DNA from: Sphingomonas_L flavalba_A
Lineage (GTDB): Bacteria; Pseudomonadota; Alphaproteobacteria; Sphingomonadales; Sphingomonadaceae
Direction: 5' to 3'
Length of the DNA: 64,000 bases
Assembly (NCBI RefSeq): GCF_047553045.1
Contig: NZ_CP180208.1
Coordinates: forward strand, 186,001-250,000
The notes beneath the pieces were generated by a model, which saw only the letters and a program-made list of their open reading frames with translations, was not told the origin of the DNA and did not search any database. Below, piece by piece: positions 52,662-62,204 of the stretch. A program made the position numbers and the translations under genes. Within the stretch, counting starts at the first letter, position 1; each line of letters starts with the position of its first letter.

Positions 52662-53839
52662 AGCCCGGTCTGGGCGCGGCCCAGGATCAGCGCGTGGACG
52701 TCGTGCGTCCCTTCATAGGTGTTGACGGCTTCCAGGTTCATCACGTGACGGATCACGCCGAATTCGTCTGAAATGCCGTTGCCGCCGTGCATGTCACGCG
52801 CCATCCGCGCGATGTCGAGCGCCTTGCCGCAATTGTTGCGCTTGATCAGGCTGATCGCCTCCGGCGCCAGCCGGTGGTCGTCCATCAGCCGCCCGGCGTG
52901 GAGGCAGGCGGACAGGCCAAGGGTGATCTCGGTCTGCATGTCGGCCAGCTTCTTCTGGAATAGCTGGGTCTGGGCCAGCGGCCGGCCGAACTGCTTGCGG
53001 TCGATGCCGTAGCGCCGCGCCGCGTGCCAGCAGAACTCCGCCGCGCCCATCGCGCCCCACGCAATGCCGTAACGCGCGTTGTTCAGGCAACCGAACGGCC
53101 CCTTAAGGCCCTCGACGCCGGGCAGCAGCCGGTCCTCGGGGACGTGCACGTCGTTCATCACGATCTCGCCGGTCACCCAGGCGCGCAGAGAGAATTTGCC
53201 CTCGATCTTCGGCGTCGACAGGCCGGCGTCGCCGCGCTCCAGGATGAAGCCGCGGATCTTGTCGTCGTCGCACTTGGCCCAGACAACCAGCACGTCGGCG
53301 AAGGGGGAGGAGGTGATCCACATCTTGGCGCCGTTCAGGACATAACCGTCGGCGACCTTGCGGGCGCGGGTCTTCATGCCGCCGGGGTCGGATCCGGCGT
53401 CCGGCTCGGTCAGGCCGAAACAGCCGATCCATTCGCCGGTCGCCATCTTCGGCAGATAGCGTTCGCGCTGCGCCTCGGTGCCGTAGGCGTAGATCGGGTA
53501 CATGGCGAGGCTCGACTGCACCGACAGGGCAGAGCGGTAGGACGAATCGACCCGCTCGGTCTCACGCGCGATCAGCCCGTAGGCGACGTAGCTGACACCG
53601 GGGCAGCCATAGCCGTTGATCGTCGGGCCGAGCAGCCCGACCGAACCGAACGCCTGCATCAGTTCGCGCTGGCAGGTCTCATGCCGGTTCGACTCGAGAA
53701 CGATCGGCGCCAGATGCTCGTCGGCAAAGGCGCGGGCGGTGTCGCGCACCAGCCGTTCCACGTCGGTCAGCAACTCGTCGAGCAGCAGGGGGTCGTCAGG
53801 GGAAAAGCTGGGCCAGCGGGTGGAATCGGCAGACGACAT
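52646..53839 (-). CDS. gcdH: Glutaryl-CoA dehydrogenase
   Basis: GcdH oxidises and decarboxylates glutaryl-CoA to crotonyl-CoA, a common end stage of aromatic, lysine and tryptophan breakdown. The 397-residue protein has the diagnostic residues: Arg in SSYRSALSVQSSL, which binds the distal carboxylate, and catalytic Glu in NTYEGTHDVHALILGRAQTG. GCFGLTEPDAGSDPGGMKTR binds FAD and substrate. It diverges from the monooxygenase operon with shared palindromes between them, so both probably answer one regulator. Its presence suggests that the ring pathway ends in glutaryl-CoA. Confidence 0.94.
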   Translation of the reverse strand: MSSADSTRWPSFSPDDPLLLDELLTDVERLVRDTARAFADEHLAPIVLESNRHETCQRELMQAFGSVGLLGPTINGYGCPGVSYVAYGLIARETERVDSSYRSALSVQSSLAMYPIYAYGTEAQRERYLPKMATGEWIGCFGLTEPDAGSDPGGMKTRARKVADGYVLNGAKMWITSSPFADVLVVWAKCDDDKIRGFILERGDAGLSTPKIEGKFSLRAWVTGEIVMNDVHVPEDRLLPGVEGLKGPFGCLNNARYGIAWGAMGAAEFCWHAARRYGIDRKQFGRPLAQTQLFQKKLADMQTEITLGLSACLHAGRLMDDHRLAPEAISLIKRNNCGKALDIARMARDMHGGNGISDEFGVIRHVMNLEAVNTYEGTHDVHALILGRAQTGLQAFS

Positions 53840-53865
53840 ACGGGTTTTCTCCGGTGGTTTCGCGG

Positions 53866-53897
53866 CATAATTATTTTATGCTTGAAATAATTTCAAG
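53866..53897. promoter_or_regulatory. Two abutting palindromes between gcdH and the monooxygenase operon
   Basis: CATAATTATTTTATG (53866-53880; 5-base arms) is followed directly by the perfect 17-base dyad CTTGAAATAATTTCAAG (53881-53897; 8-base arms). They stand 26 bases before gcdH on one side and 40 bases before the monooxygenase on the other. The TTGAAAT/ATTTCAA type of dyad is usual for MarR regulators. Confidence 0.6.
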
Positions 53898-53937
53898 GCG
53901 TTTTAGGATTCGTTTCATCCAAAGCGGAAGGCGGCCA

Positions 53938-56256
53938 ATGAAGATTGCATGCGTAGGCGGCGGTGCCGCCGGACTCTATTTCGCCATCTCGATGAAGCTG
54001 CGCGATCCCTCGCATGAGATCGCGGTTTTCGAACGCAACCGAAGCGGCGACACGTTCGGCTGGGGCGTCGTGTTCTCCGACCAGACGATGGAAAATCTCT
54101 ACGCCAACGACCCGATCAGCGCCCAGGCGATGCTCGATGAACTGGCGCATTGGGACGACATCGATATCCGCATCGAAGACGGTGAGAAGAAGACGGCAAT
54201 CCGCTCCGGTGGCCACGGCTTCATCGGCATCGGCCGCAAGCGGCTGCTCAACATTCTGCAGGACCGCGCCCGTGAACTGGACATCGACCTGCATTTCCAG
54301 GTCGAGGTCGAACCGGACAGCGCGTTCCTCGCCGACTATGATCTGGTGATCGCGGCCGACGGCCTCAACAGCAAGCTGCGCCGCCGCTACGACGAACATT
54401 TCGAAACCGACATCGACGTCCGGCTGAACAAGTTCGTCTGGCTCGGCACGCACCAGCGCTTCGACGCGTTCAAATTCCTGTTCGTCAACACCGAATGGGG
54501 CTGGATCTGGGCGCACGCCTACCAGTTCGACAAGGACACCGCGACCTTCATCGTCGAATGCGGGCCGGAAACCTTCGAACGCGCCGGCTTCGGTGAAATG
54601 AGCCAGGAAGAAACCTGCCGCCTGTGCGAAAAGATCTTCGCGGAGCATCTCGGCGGCCATCCGCTGATGACCAATTCGGCGCATATCCGCGGCTCGGCGT
54701 GGATCAACTTCCCGCGCATCATCTGCAACACCTGGCATTACAAGAACATCATTCTGCTCGGCGACGCCGCGCATACCGCGCATTTCTCGATCGGCTCGGG
54801 CACCAAGCTGGCGCTGGAAGACGCAATCAAGCTGGCGGAGGTGATGAACCGCCCCGGCATTGCAGAGGCCGGCGCCCTCGACACCGCGCTCACCGACTAT
54901 CGCGACGAGCGGCAACTTGAGGTGGTGAAGCTCCAGAACGCGGCGCGTAACTCGACCGAATGGTTCGAAAATCTCGACCGCTATCTGAAGATGGAACCGA
55001 TGCAGTTCGCCTACACGCTGCTCACCCGCAGTCAGCGTGTCAGCCACGAAAATCTGCGCCTGCGCGACCCGGAATGGCTGGCCGCGCTGGAAGCGAAGCT
55101 GGTCGAAACCGCAACCGGCAAGCCGGCCGAAGGCCCGACGCCGCCGATGTTCCTGCCGCTGAAGCTGCGCGGGATGACGGTGCGTAACCGCGTCGTCATG
55201 TCGCCGATGGCGATGTATTCGGCGGTCGACGGCATGCCGGACGATTTCCACCTCGTCCACTACGGCGCCCGCGCGCTCGGCGGTGCCGGCATCATCTTCA
55301 CCGAAATGACCTGTCCGTCGCCGGAAGGGCGGATCACACCCGGCTGCACCGGCATCTGGAACGACGAGCAGGCCGCCGCCTGGCGCCGGATCACCGATTT
55401 CGTCCACCGCACGCCCGATGCGCGCATCTGCCTGCAAATCGGCCATAGCGGGTCGAAGGGATCGACCCGGCTGGCATGGGACGGCATCGACAAGCCGCTG
55501 GAAAGCGGCAACTGGCCGGTGGTCGCGCCGTCGGACGTCAAATACACGCCGGAAAGCCAGACGCCGGTCCCGCTCGACCGGGCTGGGATGGACGTGATCC
55601 GCGACGAATTCGTCGCCGCCGCCCGCCGCGCCGACGATGCCGGCTTCGACATGATCGAACTGCACTGCGCCCACGGCTATCTGCTGTCCGGCTTCATCAG
55701 CCCGACGCAGAACAAGCGGACCGACGAATATGGCGGCAGCCTGGAGAACCGGCTGCGCTATCCGCTGGAGGTGTTCCGGGCGATGCGCGCGGTCTGGCCG
55801 GTCGACAAGCCGATGTCGGTGCGTATTTCCGCCCATGACTGGGTCGGCGACGACGGCGTCACCCCGGACGAAGCGGTCGAGATCAGCCGCGCCTTCGTCG
55901 AGGCGGGCGTCGACCTGATCGACGTGTCGTCGGGGCAGGTGACCAAGGCCGAAAAGCCGGTATATGGCCGCATGTTCCAGACGCCCTTCTCGGATCAGAT
56001 CCGCAACGAACTCGGCGTGACGACGATGGCGGTCGGCAACATCTACGAGATCGACCACGTCAACAGCATCATCGCCGCCGGCCGGGCCGATCTGTGCGCG
56101 CTTGCCCGCCCGCATCAGATGGACGCCAACTGGGTGATCCGCGCGGCGGCGCAGCAGCAATATCCGGCCGCGCCGGTGCCGAAGCAGTATCTGAGCGGCT
56201 ATTTCCAGCTGAAGCTCAACCTGCAGCGCGCGGCGCAGATGACGCCGCTTAAATGA
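53938..56256 (+). CDS. Fused FAD monooxygenase/old-yellow-enzyme protein: 2-aminobenzoyl-CoA monooxygenase/reductase or salicylyl-CoA 5-hydroxylase
   Basis: A 772-residue two-domain flavoprotein. Residues 1-390 form an aromatic hydroxylase: FAD motif CVGGGAAGLYFA at about 5-16 and GDAAHTAHFSIGSG near 280-293. Residues about 405-772 form an old yellow enzyme domain: MFLPLKLRGMTVRNRVVMSP, and HGYLLSGFISPTQNKRTDEY with the substrate and FMN sites. The same fusion defines the 2-aminobenzoyl-CoA monooxygenase/reductase of Azoarcus evansii, which hydroxylates and then reduces the ring; proteins called salicylyl-CoA 5-hydroxylase share it. GGAAGG precedes ATG 53938. It starts a five-gene overlapping operon. 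A Rid protein in that operon favours an amino-substituted substrate. Confidence 0.9.
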   Translation: MKIACVGGGAAGLYFAISMKLRDPSHEIAVFERNRSGDTFGWGVVFSDQTMENLYANDPISAQAMLDELAHWDDIDIRIEDGEKKTAIRSGGHGFIGIGRKRLLNILQDRARELDIDLHFQVEVEPDSAFLADYDLVIAADGLNSKLRRRYDEHFETDIDVRLNKFVWLGTHQRFDAFKFLFVNTEWGWIWAHAYQFDKDTATFIVECGPETFERAGFGEMSQEETCRLCEKIFAEHLGGHPLMTNSAHIRGSAWINFPRIICNTWHYKNIILLGDAAHTAHFSIGSGTKLALEDAIKLAEVMNRPGIAEAGALDTALTDYRDERQLEVVKLQNAARNSTEWFENLDRYLKMEPMQFAYTLLTRSQRVSHENLRLRDPEWLAALEAKLVETATGKPAEGPTPPMFLPLKLRGMTVRNRVVMSPMAMYSAVDGMPDDFHLVHYGARALGGAGIIFTEMTCPSPEGRITPGCTGIWNDEQAAAWRRITDFVHRTPDARICLQIGHSGSKGSTRLAWDGIDKPLESGNWPVVAPSDVKYTPESQTPVPLDRAGMDVIRDEFVAAARRADDAGFDMIELHCAHGYLLSGFISPTQNKRTDEYGGSLENRLRYPLEVFRAMRAVWPVDKPMSVRISAHDWVGDDGVTPDEAVEISRAFVEAGVDLIDVSSGQVTKAEKPVYGRMFQTPFSDQIRNELGVTTMAVGNIYEIDHVNSIIAAGRADLCALARPHQMDANWVIRAAAQQQYPAAPVPKQYLSGYFQLKLNLQRAAQMTPLK

Positions 56257-57011
56257 CGGCGGCGCCCCATGCGGTGGTCACCGGTGGCGGCAGCGGCATC
56301 GGCCTCGCCATTGCCCGCGCGCTCGCCGGTGCCGGCCATCCGCTGACGATCATGGGGCGCAACCGCGCCCGGCTCGACGCGGCGCTCGCCGATCTGCCCG
56401 GCGCGCGGGCGCTTGCCTGCGACGTTGGTGACGGCGATGCGGTCGCCGCTGCCTTTGCCGATGCGGCCGGGGCGGCGGGGCCGGTCGGGCTGCTGGTCAA
56501 CTGCGCCGGGGTCGTCCGCACCGCGCCGTTCGAAAAGGGCGACGACGCGCTGTGGGCGGACCTGTGGCGGACCAACGTCATCGGCTGCGTCAACACCTGC
56601 CGGGCGGTGCTGCCGGGCATGCGCGCGCTGCCCTCGGCGCGCATCGTCAACATCGCCAGCACCGCGTCGCTGAAGGGCTATGCCTATGTCAGCGCCTATA
56701 CCGCGACCAAGCACGCGCTGCTCGGCCTGACCCGGTCGCTGGCGCTGGAACTGGCCGGCACCGCGATCACCGTCAACGCCGTCTGCCCCGGCTATGCCGA
56801 TACGGAGATCATCCGCCAGTCGATCGCGACGATCGTCGCGCGCACCGGCCGCAGCGAGGCGGATGCGCTGGCGACATTCACCGGCACCAATCCGCAGGGC
56901 CGGCTGATCGACCCGGACGAGGTGGCGGCGACAGTGCTATGGCTGGCGGCGGACGCCGCGCGCTCGGTCACCGGTCAGGCGATCGTCGTCGCCGGCGGCG
57001 AGGTTATGTAA
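56253..57011 (+). CDS. Short-chain dehydrogenase/reductase, 3-hydroxyacyl-CoA dehydrogenase type
   Basis: A 252-residue SDR. It has the cofactor motif VTGGGSGIGLAIARAL, NCAGVV, the catalytic Ser in IVNIASTASLKG and Tyr/Lys in YTATKHALLGL. The ATG overlaps the monooxygenase stop (ATGA). In this operon it would oxidise a 3-hydroxyacyl-CoA formed by the hydratase, or reduce the ring ketone after dearomatisation. Both are inference; the SDR family is too broad to choose. Confidence 0.9.
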   Translation: MTAAPHAVVTGGGSGIGLAIARALAGAGHPLTIMGRNRARLDAALADLPGARALACDVGDGDAVAAAFADAAGAAGPVGLLVNCAGVVRTAPFEKGDDALWADLWRTNVIGCVNTCRAVLPGMRALPSARIVNIASTASLKGYAYVSAYTATKHALLGLTRSLALELAGTAITVNAVCPGYADTEIIRQSIATIVARTGRSEADALATFTGTNPQGRLIDPDEVAATVLWLAADAARSVTGQAIVVAGGEVM

Positions 57012-57022
57012 AGGGAGAGATG

Positions 57023-57841
57023 ATGAGCGGTTTCGATCCGGCGAGCTATGCGCCCGACCATTTCGCGTTCGCCTTCGCCGACAGGGTGGCGACGGTCACC
57101 CTCAATCGGCCGGAGCGCAAGAACCCGCTGACCTTCGAGTCCTATGCGGAACTGCGCGATCTGTTCCGGGCGCTGGTCTACGCGCCCGCCGTCCGCGCGG
57201 TGGTGGTGACCGGCGCCGGCGGCAATTTCTGCTCCGGCGGCGACGTGCACGAAATCATCGGCCCGCTGACCAAAATGACGATGCCGGAACTGCTCGCCTT
57301 CACCCGGATGACCGGTGATCTGGTCAAGGCGATGCGCGGCTGCCCGCAGCCGGTCGTCGCCGCCGTCGACGGCGTCTGCGCCGGGGCCGGGGCGATCATG
57401 GCGATGGCCTCCGACATCCGCTTCGCGACGCCCGCCGCCAAGACCGCCTTCCTGTTCACCCGCGTCGGCCTCGCCGGCGCGGACATGGGCGCCTGCGCCA
57501 TCCTGCCCCGGATCATCGGGCAGGGCCGGGCGGCGGAACTGCTCTATTCCGGCCGCTCCTTCTCGGCGGAGGAAGGCGAACGCTGGGGCTTCTACAACCG
57601 CGTCTGCGCCGCCGACGCGCTCGCCGGCGAAGCCGCCGCCTATGCGAAGATGCTCGCCTCCGGCCCGACCTTCGCCCACGGCATGACCAAGAACCAGCTC
57701 AACATGGAATGGGCGCTGCCGATCGAAACCGCGATCGAGGCAGAGGCGCAGGCTCAGGCGATCTGCATGCAGACGAAGGATTTCGAACGCGCCTACCATG
57801 CGTTCGTCGCCAAGCAGAAGCCGGTGTTCGAGGGCGATTGA
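57023..57841 (+). CDS. Enoyl-CoA hydratase/isomerase (crotonase) of the aromatic operon
   Basis: A 272-residue crotonase. The oxyanion site is NFCSGGDVHEI and the CoA/active-site helix is CAGAGAIMAMASDIRF. The second site ADMGACAILPRIIG has Asp/Met-Gly where classical hydratases have Glu, so a hydrolase, lyase or ring-opening role is possible. AAGGGAGAG precedes two ATGs at 57020 and 57023. It could hydrate the ring double bond or cleave the alicyclic ring by retro-Claisen chemistry, as crotonases do in other aryl-CoA pathways. Confidence 0.88.
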   Translation: MSGFDPASYAPDHFAFAFADRVATVTLNRPERKNPLTFESYAELRDLFRALVYAPAVRAVVVTGAGGNFCSGGDVHEIIGPLTKMTMPELLAFTRMTGDLVKAMRGCPQPVVAAVDGVCAGAGAIMAMASDIRFATPAAKTAFLFTRVGLAGADMGACAILPRIIGQGRAAELLYSGRSFSAEEGERWGFYNRVCAADALAGEAAAYAKMLASGPTFAHGMTKNQLNMEWALPIETAIEAEAQAQAICMQTKDFERAYHAFVAKQKPVFEGD

Positions 57842-57842
57842 C

Positions 57843-59023
<1,181 letters not shown>

Positions 59024-59024
<1 letters not shown>

Positions 59025-59419
59025 TGAAGCGAGTATTGTTGCCGGCCGGCTGGCCGCGCCCAAAGGGTTACGCCAACGCCATCTCGACGCGCGGCCGCAC
59101 GATCTACGTCGCCGGGCTGATCGGCTGGACGGCGGAGGAAGTGTTCGAGGCGAAGGACCTGCCCGGCCAGTTCGAACAGCTGCTGCGCAATCTCGTCGCC
59201 CTGCTGGCGGAGGATGAGGCCGGCCCCGAACATGTCGTGCGGATGACCTGGTACATCACCGACAAGCAGGCCTATCTGCGCAACGCCCGCCGCATCGGCG
59301 AAATCTACCGCGAGATCATGGGCAAGAATTTCCCGGTCATGGCCGTGGTTCAGGTCGTCGCCCTGATCGAGGATGAGGCGCTGATCGAAATCGAAGCCAC
59401 CGCCGTCGTCCCCGACTGA
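59024..59419 (+). CDS. Rid-family (YjgF/YER057c) protein lacking the archetypal arginine
   Basis: A 131-residue trimeric Rid-fold protein, normally speeding hydrolysis of enamines and imines to ketone and ammonia. ISTRGRTIYVAGLIG, VVRMTWYITDKQAY and VVQVVALIEDEALIEIEATA mark the family. In archetypal RidA an Arg (position 105 in E. coli) before LP binds the substrate carboxylate. Here the aligned residue is Ala113, followed by LI. Loss of that Arg puts it in a divergent Rid group and could fit a CoA ester without free carboxylate. It is the last gene of the operon; deamination of the amino-oxo-cyclohexene CoA ester is the proposed task. Confidence 0.88.
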
Positions 59420-59470
59420 TCCGGCGCCGGGGGCGGCCCGCCAGCCGCCCCCAGTGCGCTACCCCCTGCG

Positions 59471-60811
59471 CTACCCCTCCGCCGCCAGCCGCCGCCGGTC
59501 TTCCGCGTCGATCGCGACCAGCGACGCCCCCCGCGTCTCGCGCATGGTCAGCGCCGCCGCCAGGCTCACCGCCCCCGCGCCCAATATGTAGAGCGCGATC
59601 GGCAGCCACGCGTCATACGCGCGCAGCAACGCCGTGCCGATCAGCGGCGCCCAGGAACCGGCGATGATCGCCGTCGCCTGATAACCGATCGACACGCCCG
59701 AATAGCGCATCCGCGTCGGGAACATCTCCGCCATGATCGCCGGCTGCGGCGCATACATCAGCGCGTGGACCGCCAGCCCCAGCATGATCGCGAGCAGGAT
59801 CATCGCCGTCGCCCCGCTGTCGAACAGCGGAAAGGCCAGGAACGGCCACGCCATGGTCAGCGCCGCCCCCGCCGCATAGACCGGCCGCCGGCCGATCCGG
59901 TCGGCCAGCGTCCCGACCAGCGGGATGACGACGACATGCAGGACATGCGCCGCGAACAGCAACGCCAGGATGCGCGTCGTGTCGACCCCGCGATGGTGCA
60001 GGTAGGTGATCGAGAATGTGACGACCATGTAGTAGACGATGTTCTCGCCAAACCGCAGCGCCATCGCCGTGAACACCCCGCGCGGGTAGCGGCGCACAAC
60101 CTCGATCAGCCCGTACCCCGCCTCCGCCGCCTGCTCCGCCTTGGCCTTCGCCGCCTCGAAAATCGGGGAATCGCTCACCTGCGTGCGGATGTAATAACCG
60201 ATGATGACAATCACCGCCGACAGCCAGAAACCGACGCGCCAGCCCCAGGCAAGGAACGCCTCGTCGGGCAGCGCGGCGGACAGCGCCAGCAGCACCACCG
60301 TCGCCAGCAGGTTGCCCAGCGGCACGCCTGCCTGCGGAAAGCTGCCCCAGAAGCCGCGGCTGCGGTTCGGGCAATGCTCGGTGACCAGCAGCACCGCGCC
60401 GCCCCATTCCCCACCCAGCGCAAAGCCCTGGATGAAACGCAGCGTCACCAGCATCACCGGCGCCCAGTATCCGGCACTGGCGAAACCGGGCAGGCAGCCC
60501 ATCAGGAACGTCGATACGCCGATCAGCACCAGGCTGAATTGCAGCAACGCCTTGCGGCCGATCCGGTCGCCGATATGGCCGAACACCACCCCGCCCAGCG
60601 GCCGCGCGATGAACCCCACGGCATAAGTGGCAAAGGCGGCGATGATCCCGTCCAGCTCGTTGCCGGTATCGGGAAAGAACAGCTTGCCGAACACCAGCGT
60701 CGCGGCGGTGCCGTACAGGAAGAACTCGTACCACTCGACAACCGTCCCCGCCATCGACGCGCCGACCACCTTGCGCAGATAGGGCAGGTCCGCCTGCTGT
60801 TCATGCCGCAT
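59471..60811 (-). CDS. MHS-family MFS transporter (metabolite:proton symporter)
   Basis: A 446-residue inner-membrane carrier with 12 predicted helices. N-terminal GASMAGTVVEWYEFFLYGTA is the hallmark of the MHS group (ShiA, KgtP, ProP relatives). The loop motifs GHIGDRIGRK and GTLADRIGRRP follow, as does LRFIQGFALGGEWGGAVLL. Members import carboxylates, shikimate, aromatic acids or betaines with protons. It converges on the aromatic operon (51-base gap) and may bring in its substrate. The cargo is inferred from location only. Confidence 0.88.
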   Translation of the reverse strand: MRHEQQADLPYLRKVVGASMAGTVVEWYEFFLYGTAATLVFGKLFFPDTGNELDGIIAAFATYAVGFIARPLGGVVFGHIGDRIGRKALLQFSLVLIGVSTFLMGCLPGFASAGYWAPVMLVTLRFIQGFALGGEWGGAVLLVTEHCPNRSRGFWGSFPQAGVPLGNLLATVVLLALSAALPDEAFLAWGWRVGFWLSAVIVIIGYYIRTQVSDSPIFEAAKAKAEQAAEAGYGLIEVVRRYPRGVFTAMALRFGENIVYYMVVTFSITYLHHRGVDTTRILALLFAAHVLHVVVIPLVGTLADRIGRRPVYAAGAALTMAWPFLAFPLFDSGATAMILLAIMLGLAVHALMYAPQPAIMAEMFPTRMRYSGVSIGYQATAIIAGSWAPLIGTALLRAYDAWLPIALYILGAGAVSLAAALTMRETRGASLVAIDAEDRRRLAAEG

Positions 60812-60898
60812 CCTCGCCCGCTCCCCCGCCTGTCAGTCCCCCCTGCCTATGCCCCTGCACCCCCAAAAGAAAGACGGCGGTATAGTCTTCAAACACAC

Positions 60899-61153
60899 TC
60901 AATCGCAGTGGGAGGATATCTCACCAACGGCGGATTCTAATTCGCTCTGTGCGCTCTTGAGGCGCCGAAACTCAGTGGAGCAATCGTCTCGACCATCGCT
61001 GTTTGAAAGGCAGTTACCGTACCGCCTCAGGGCATACGACACGTCGCTGAGGGCAAAGTTGTAGCGATCAATAGCGTCGCCGCAGTCCGAAGCGCGCGCT
61101 GGCGTCGATGCAGCAATCAAGGCCCCGATCGCAAGAACAGCAACGGACTTCAC
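60899..61153 (-). CDS. Small exported cysteine-paired protein
   Basis: An 84-residue protein starting at GTG 61153, which overlaps the stop of the small gene upstream (GTGA). The signal peptide ends near ARAS (cleavage about 22). The mature part is helical with four Cys (24, 48, 58, 83), consistent with two disulfides in the periplasm. No family is recognised. Its lower GC than the flanking operons links it to the islet up to 63.1 kb. Confidence 0.65.
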   Translation of the reverse strand: MKSVAVLAIGALIAASTPARASDCGDAIDRYNFALSDVSYALRRYGNCLSNSDGRDDCSTEFRRLKSAQSELESAVGEISSHCD

Positions 61154-61290
61154 TCCGGATTCTCCGGCGGTGACGCCTTTGCCTTCGCGACCTTCTTCAG
61201 CCGCTCATTCCAATACGCTTCATCCTCGTCCGCCTCATGTTTGCGGGCGGCTTCCTTGATCGTGTCCATCTGCGATTGCTCATCCGGCAC
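61150..61290 (-). CDS. Small charged protein, 46 residues
   Basis: A short gene with GTG start at 61290, 8 bases after AAGGA, giving a Glu/Lys/Ala-rich helical peptide (DTIKEAARKHEADEDEAYWN, ending ASPPENPE). ATG 61269 is an alternative. Its stop overlaps the start of the exported protein at 61153 by the GTGA junction, and this coupling is the main evidence that both are real. No family is recognised. Confidence 0.5.
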   Translation of the reverse strand: MPDEQSQMDTIKEAARKHEADEDEAYWNERLKKVAKAKASPPENPE

Positions 61291-61355
61291 GATACGATTC
61301 CTTAATGGCGTTGCGACGAAGGTATGGGGTCGCTATATAACAGCGAAAGAGACGG

Positions 61356-61424
61356 TGGACCTAGAGGGACTTGCACCCTCGGGGCGACAGGTGGGTAGCC
61401 GGCACCCCGCACTATGCTAGGCCC
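61356..61424 (-). tRNA. tRNA-like element, atypical or degenerate
   Basis: On the minus strand GGGCCTA (61424-61418) pairs with TAGGTCC (61363-61357) as a 7-base acceptor stem with one G-T pair, followed by A and CC. A perfect T-arm GAGGG-TGCAAGT-CCCTC (61380-61364) is present, with one change from the usual loop. The middle 35 bases do not form normal D and anticodon arms; GGGT-GCCGGCT-ACCC is the best stem. Total 69 bases. It may be a decayed tRNA, an integration-site relic or a tRNA mimic. Confidence 0.4.
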
Positions 61425-61433
61425 AACGCTCTG

Positions 61434-61462
61434 GACGCCCCACCCTCACAGGTGGGGCGTTC
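61434..61462. terminator. Perfect hairpin next to the SSB-tailed gene
   Basis: ACGCCCCACC and GGTGGGGCGT form a 10-pair stem with a 6-base loop, starting a few bases after the stop of the leftward gene at 61468. No T-run follows, so termination is likely but not certain. Confidence 0.5.
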
Positions 61463-61467
61463 GCACA

Positions 61468-61983
61468 TCAGAAGGGGATGTCTTCATCTAGATTGTCGAC
61501 ACCACCCCCTGCTTTAGAGTCCCAACCGCTTGACGCTTGGGGAATATAATAGACGCCCTTCCGGCCCTCGACACTGTTTATGATTCCCTTTTGGGCCATC
61601 CGGTACAGCTTATTCATGATAAAACGGCGCTCCTGCTCGACTTTGTGGCGGCGCCAAAGCTCGATGATGATCGAGTCCAGTCCGACCTCTTTTCCGTTCG
61701 CCGCAGCAACTATATCGCGCATTTGCTGCTCCAACTCGTCGATTTTCGCGAGATTAAGTTGAGCGATAACGGATGGGGGGAGATCAGATAGATCACCGTA
61801 CTCGGTAGGAACTGAAAGAAGGCGCTTTCGCGACAATTCCAGCTCTTCCACGACTGCCTCAAGATTTTCGGCGTTGCGGGTGTAGCGATTGGCGCGAGCG
61901 GTATGGCCCTCATCCTCAGAGGCCTTCGCCCACTTACGATAATTGGCGACAAGCGCCTTGACCTTCACAAGTGCATCAGGCAC
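61468..61983 (-). CDS. Hypothetical islet protein with coiled helix, winged-helix-like domain and SSB-like acidic tail
   Basis: A 171-residue protein. GTG 61983 is chosen because GAGGAG lies 6 bases upstream; a TTG at 62025 would add 14 residues but has no ribosome site. The N-terminal half is helical (NLEAVVEELELSRKRLL; QLNLAKIDELEQQMRDIVAA). The second half (about 100-150) looks like a small winged helix: IIIELWRRHKVEQERRFIMN, RMAQKGIINSV, KGVYYIP. A Gly/Ser linker leads to a terminal DEDIPF, almost identical to the DDDIPF tip by which SSB recruits repair proteins. No OB fold is visible. A phage or plasmid DNA-processing role is plausible. No family is recognised. Confidence 0.7.
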   Translation of the reverse strand: MPDALVKVKALVANYRKWAKASEDEGHTARANRYTRNAENLEAVVEELELSRKRLLSVPTEYGDLSDLPPSVIAQLNLAKIDELEQQMRDIVAAANGKEVGLDSIIIELWRRHKVEQERRFIMNKLYRMAQKGIINSVEGRKGVYYIPQASSGWDSKAGGGVDNLDEDIPF

Positions 61984-62204
61984 CGTGAACTCCTCTAAAT
62001 GAGGGGTGTAGGGTTCGACCGCCAAGAAGAACCTACGCCCCCATGGACGGCCTCGATTCGCTTGCAGCGGTTCGGGGCCGTTTTGCTGTATGCGGCATTA
62101 ACGCCGATCGTGTCAAGCGCTTGCCCCGCACTCTTCCGCATTTCAGTCTTTTCGCACTCTTTTGTTTTGTCGCAATCGTTGCCTGTCTCGTCAGTTTCTT
62201 GTAT

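Noticed and set aside
53893..56160. 755-codon minus-strand frame opposite the fused monooxygenase
   Set aside because: Codon mirror of a GC-rich gene, no domain support.
61356..61424. Ordinary functional tRNA or a two-piece tmRNA
   Set aside because: Normal D and anticodon arms are missing, and the acceptor strands are in standard order, unlike the permuted alphaproteobacterial tmRNA.
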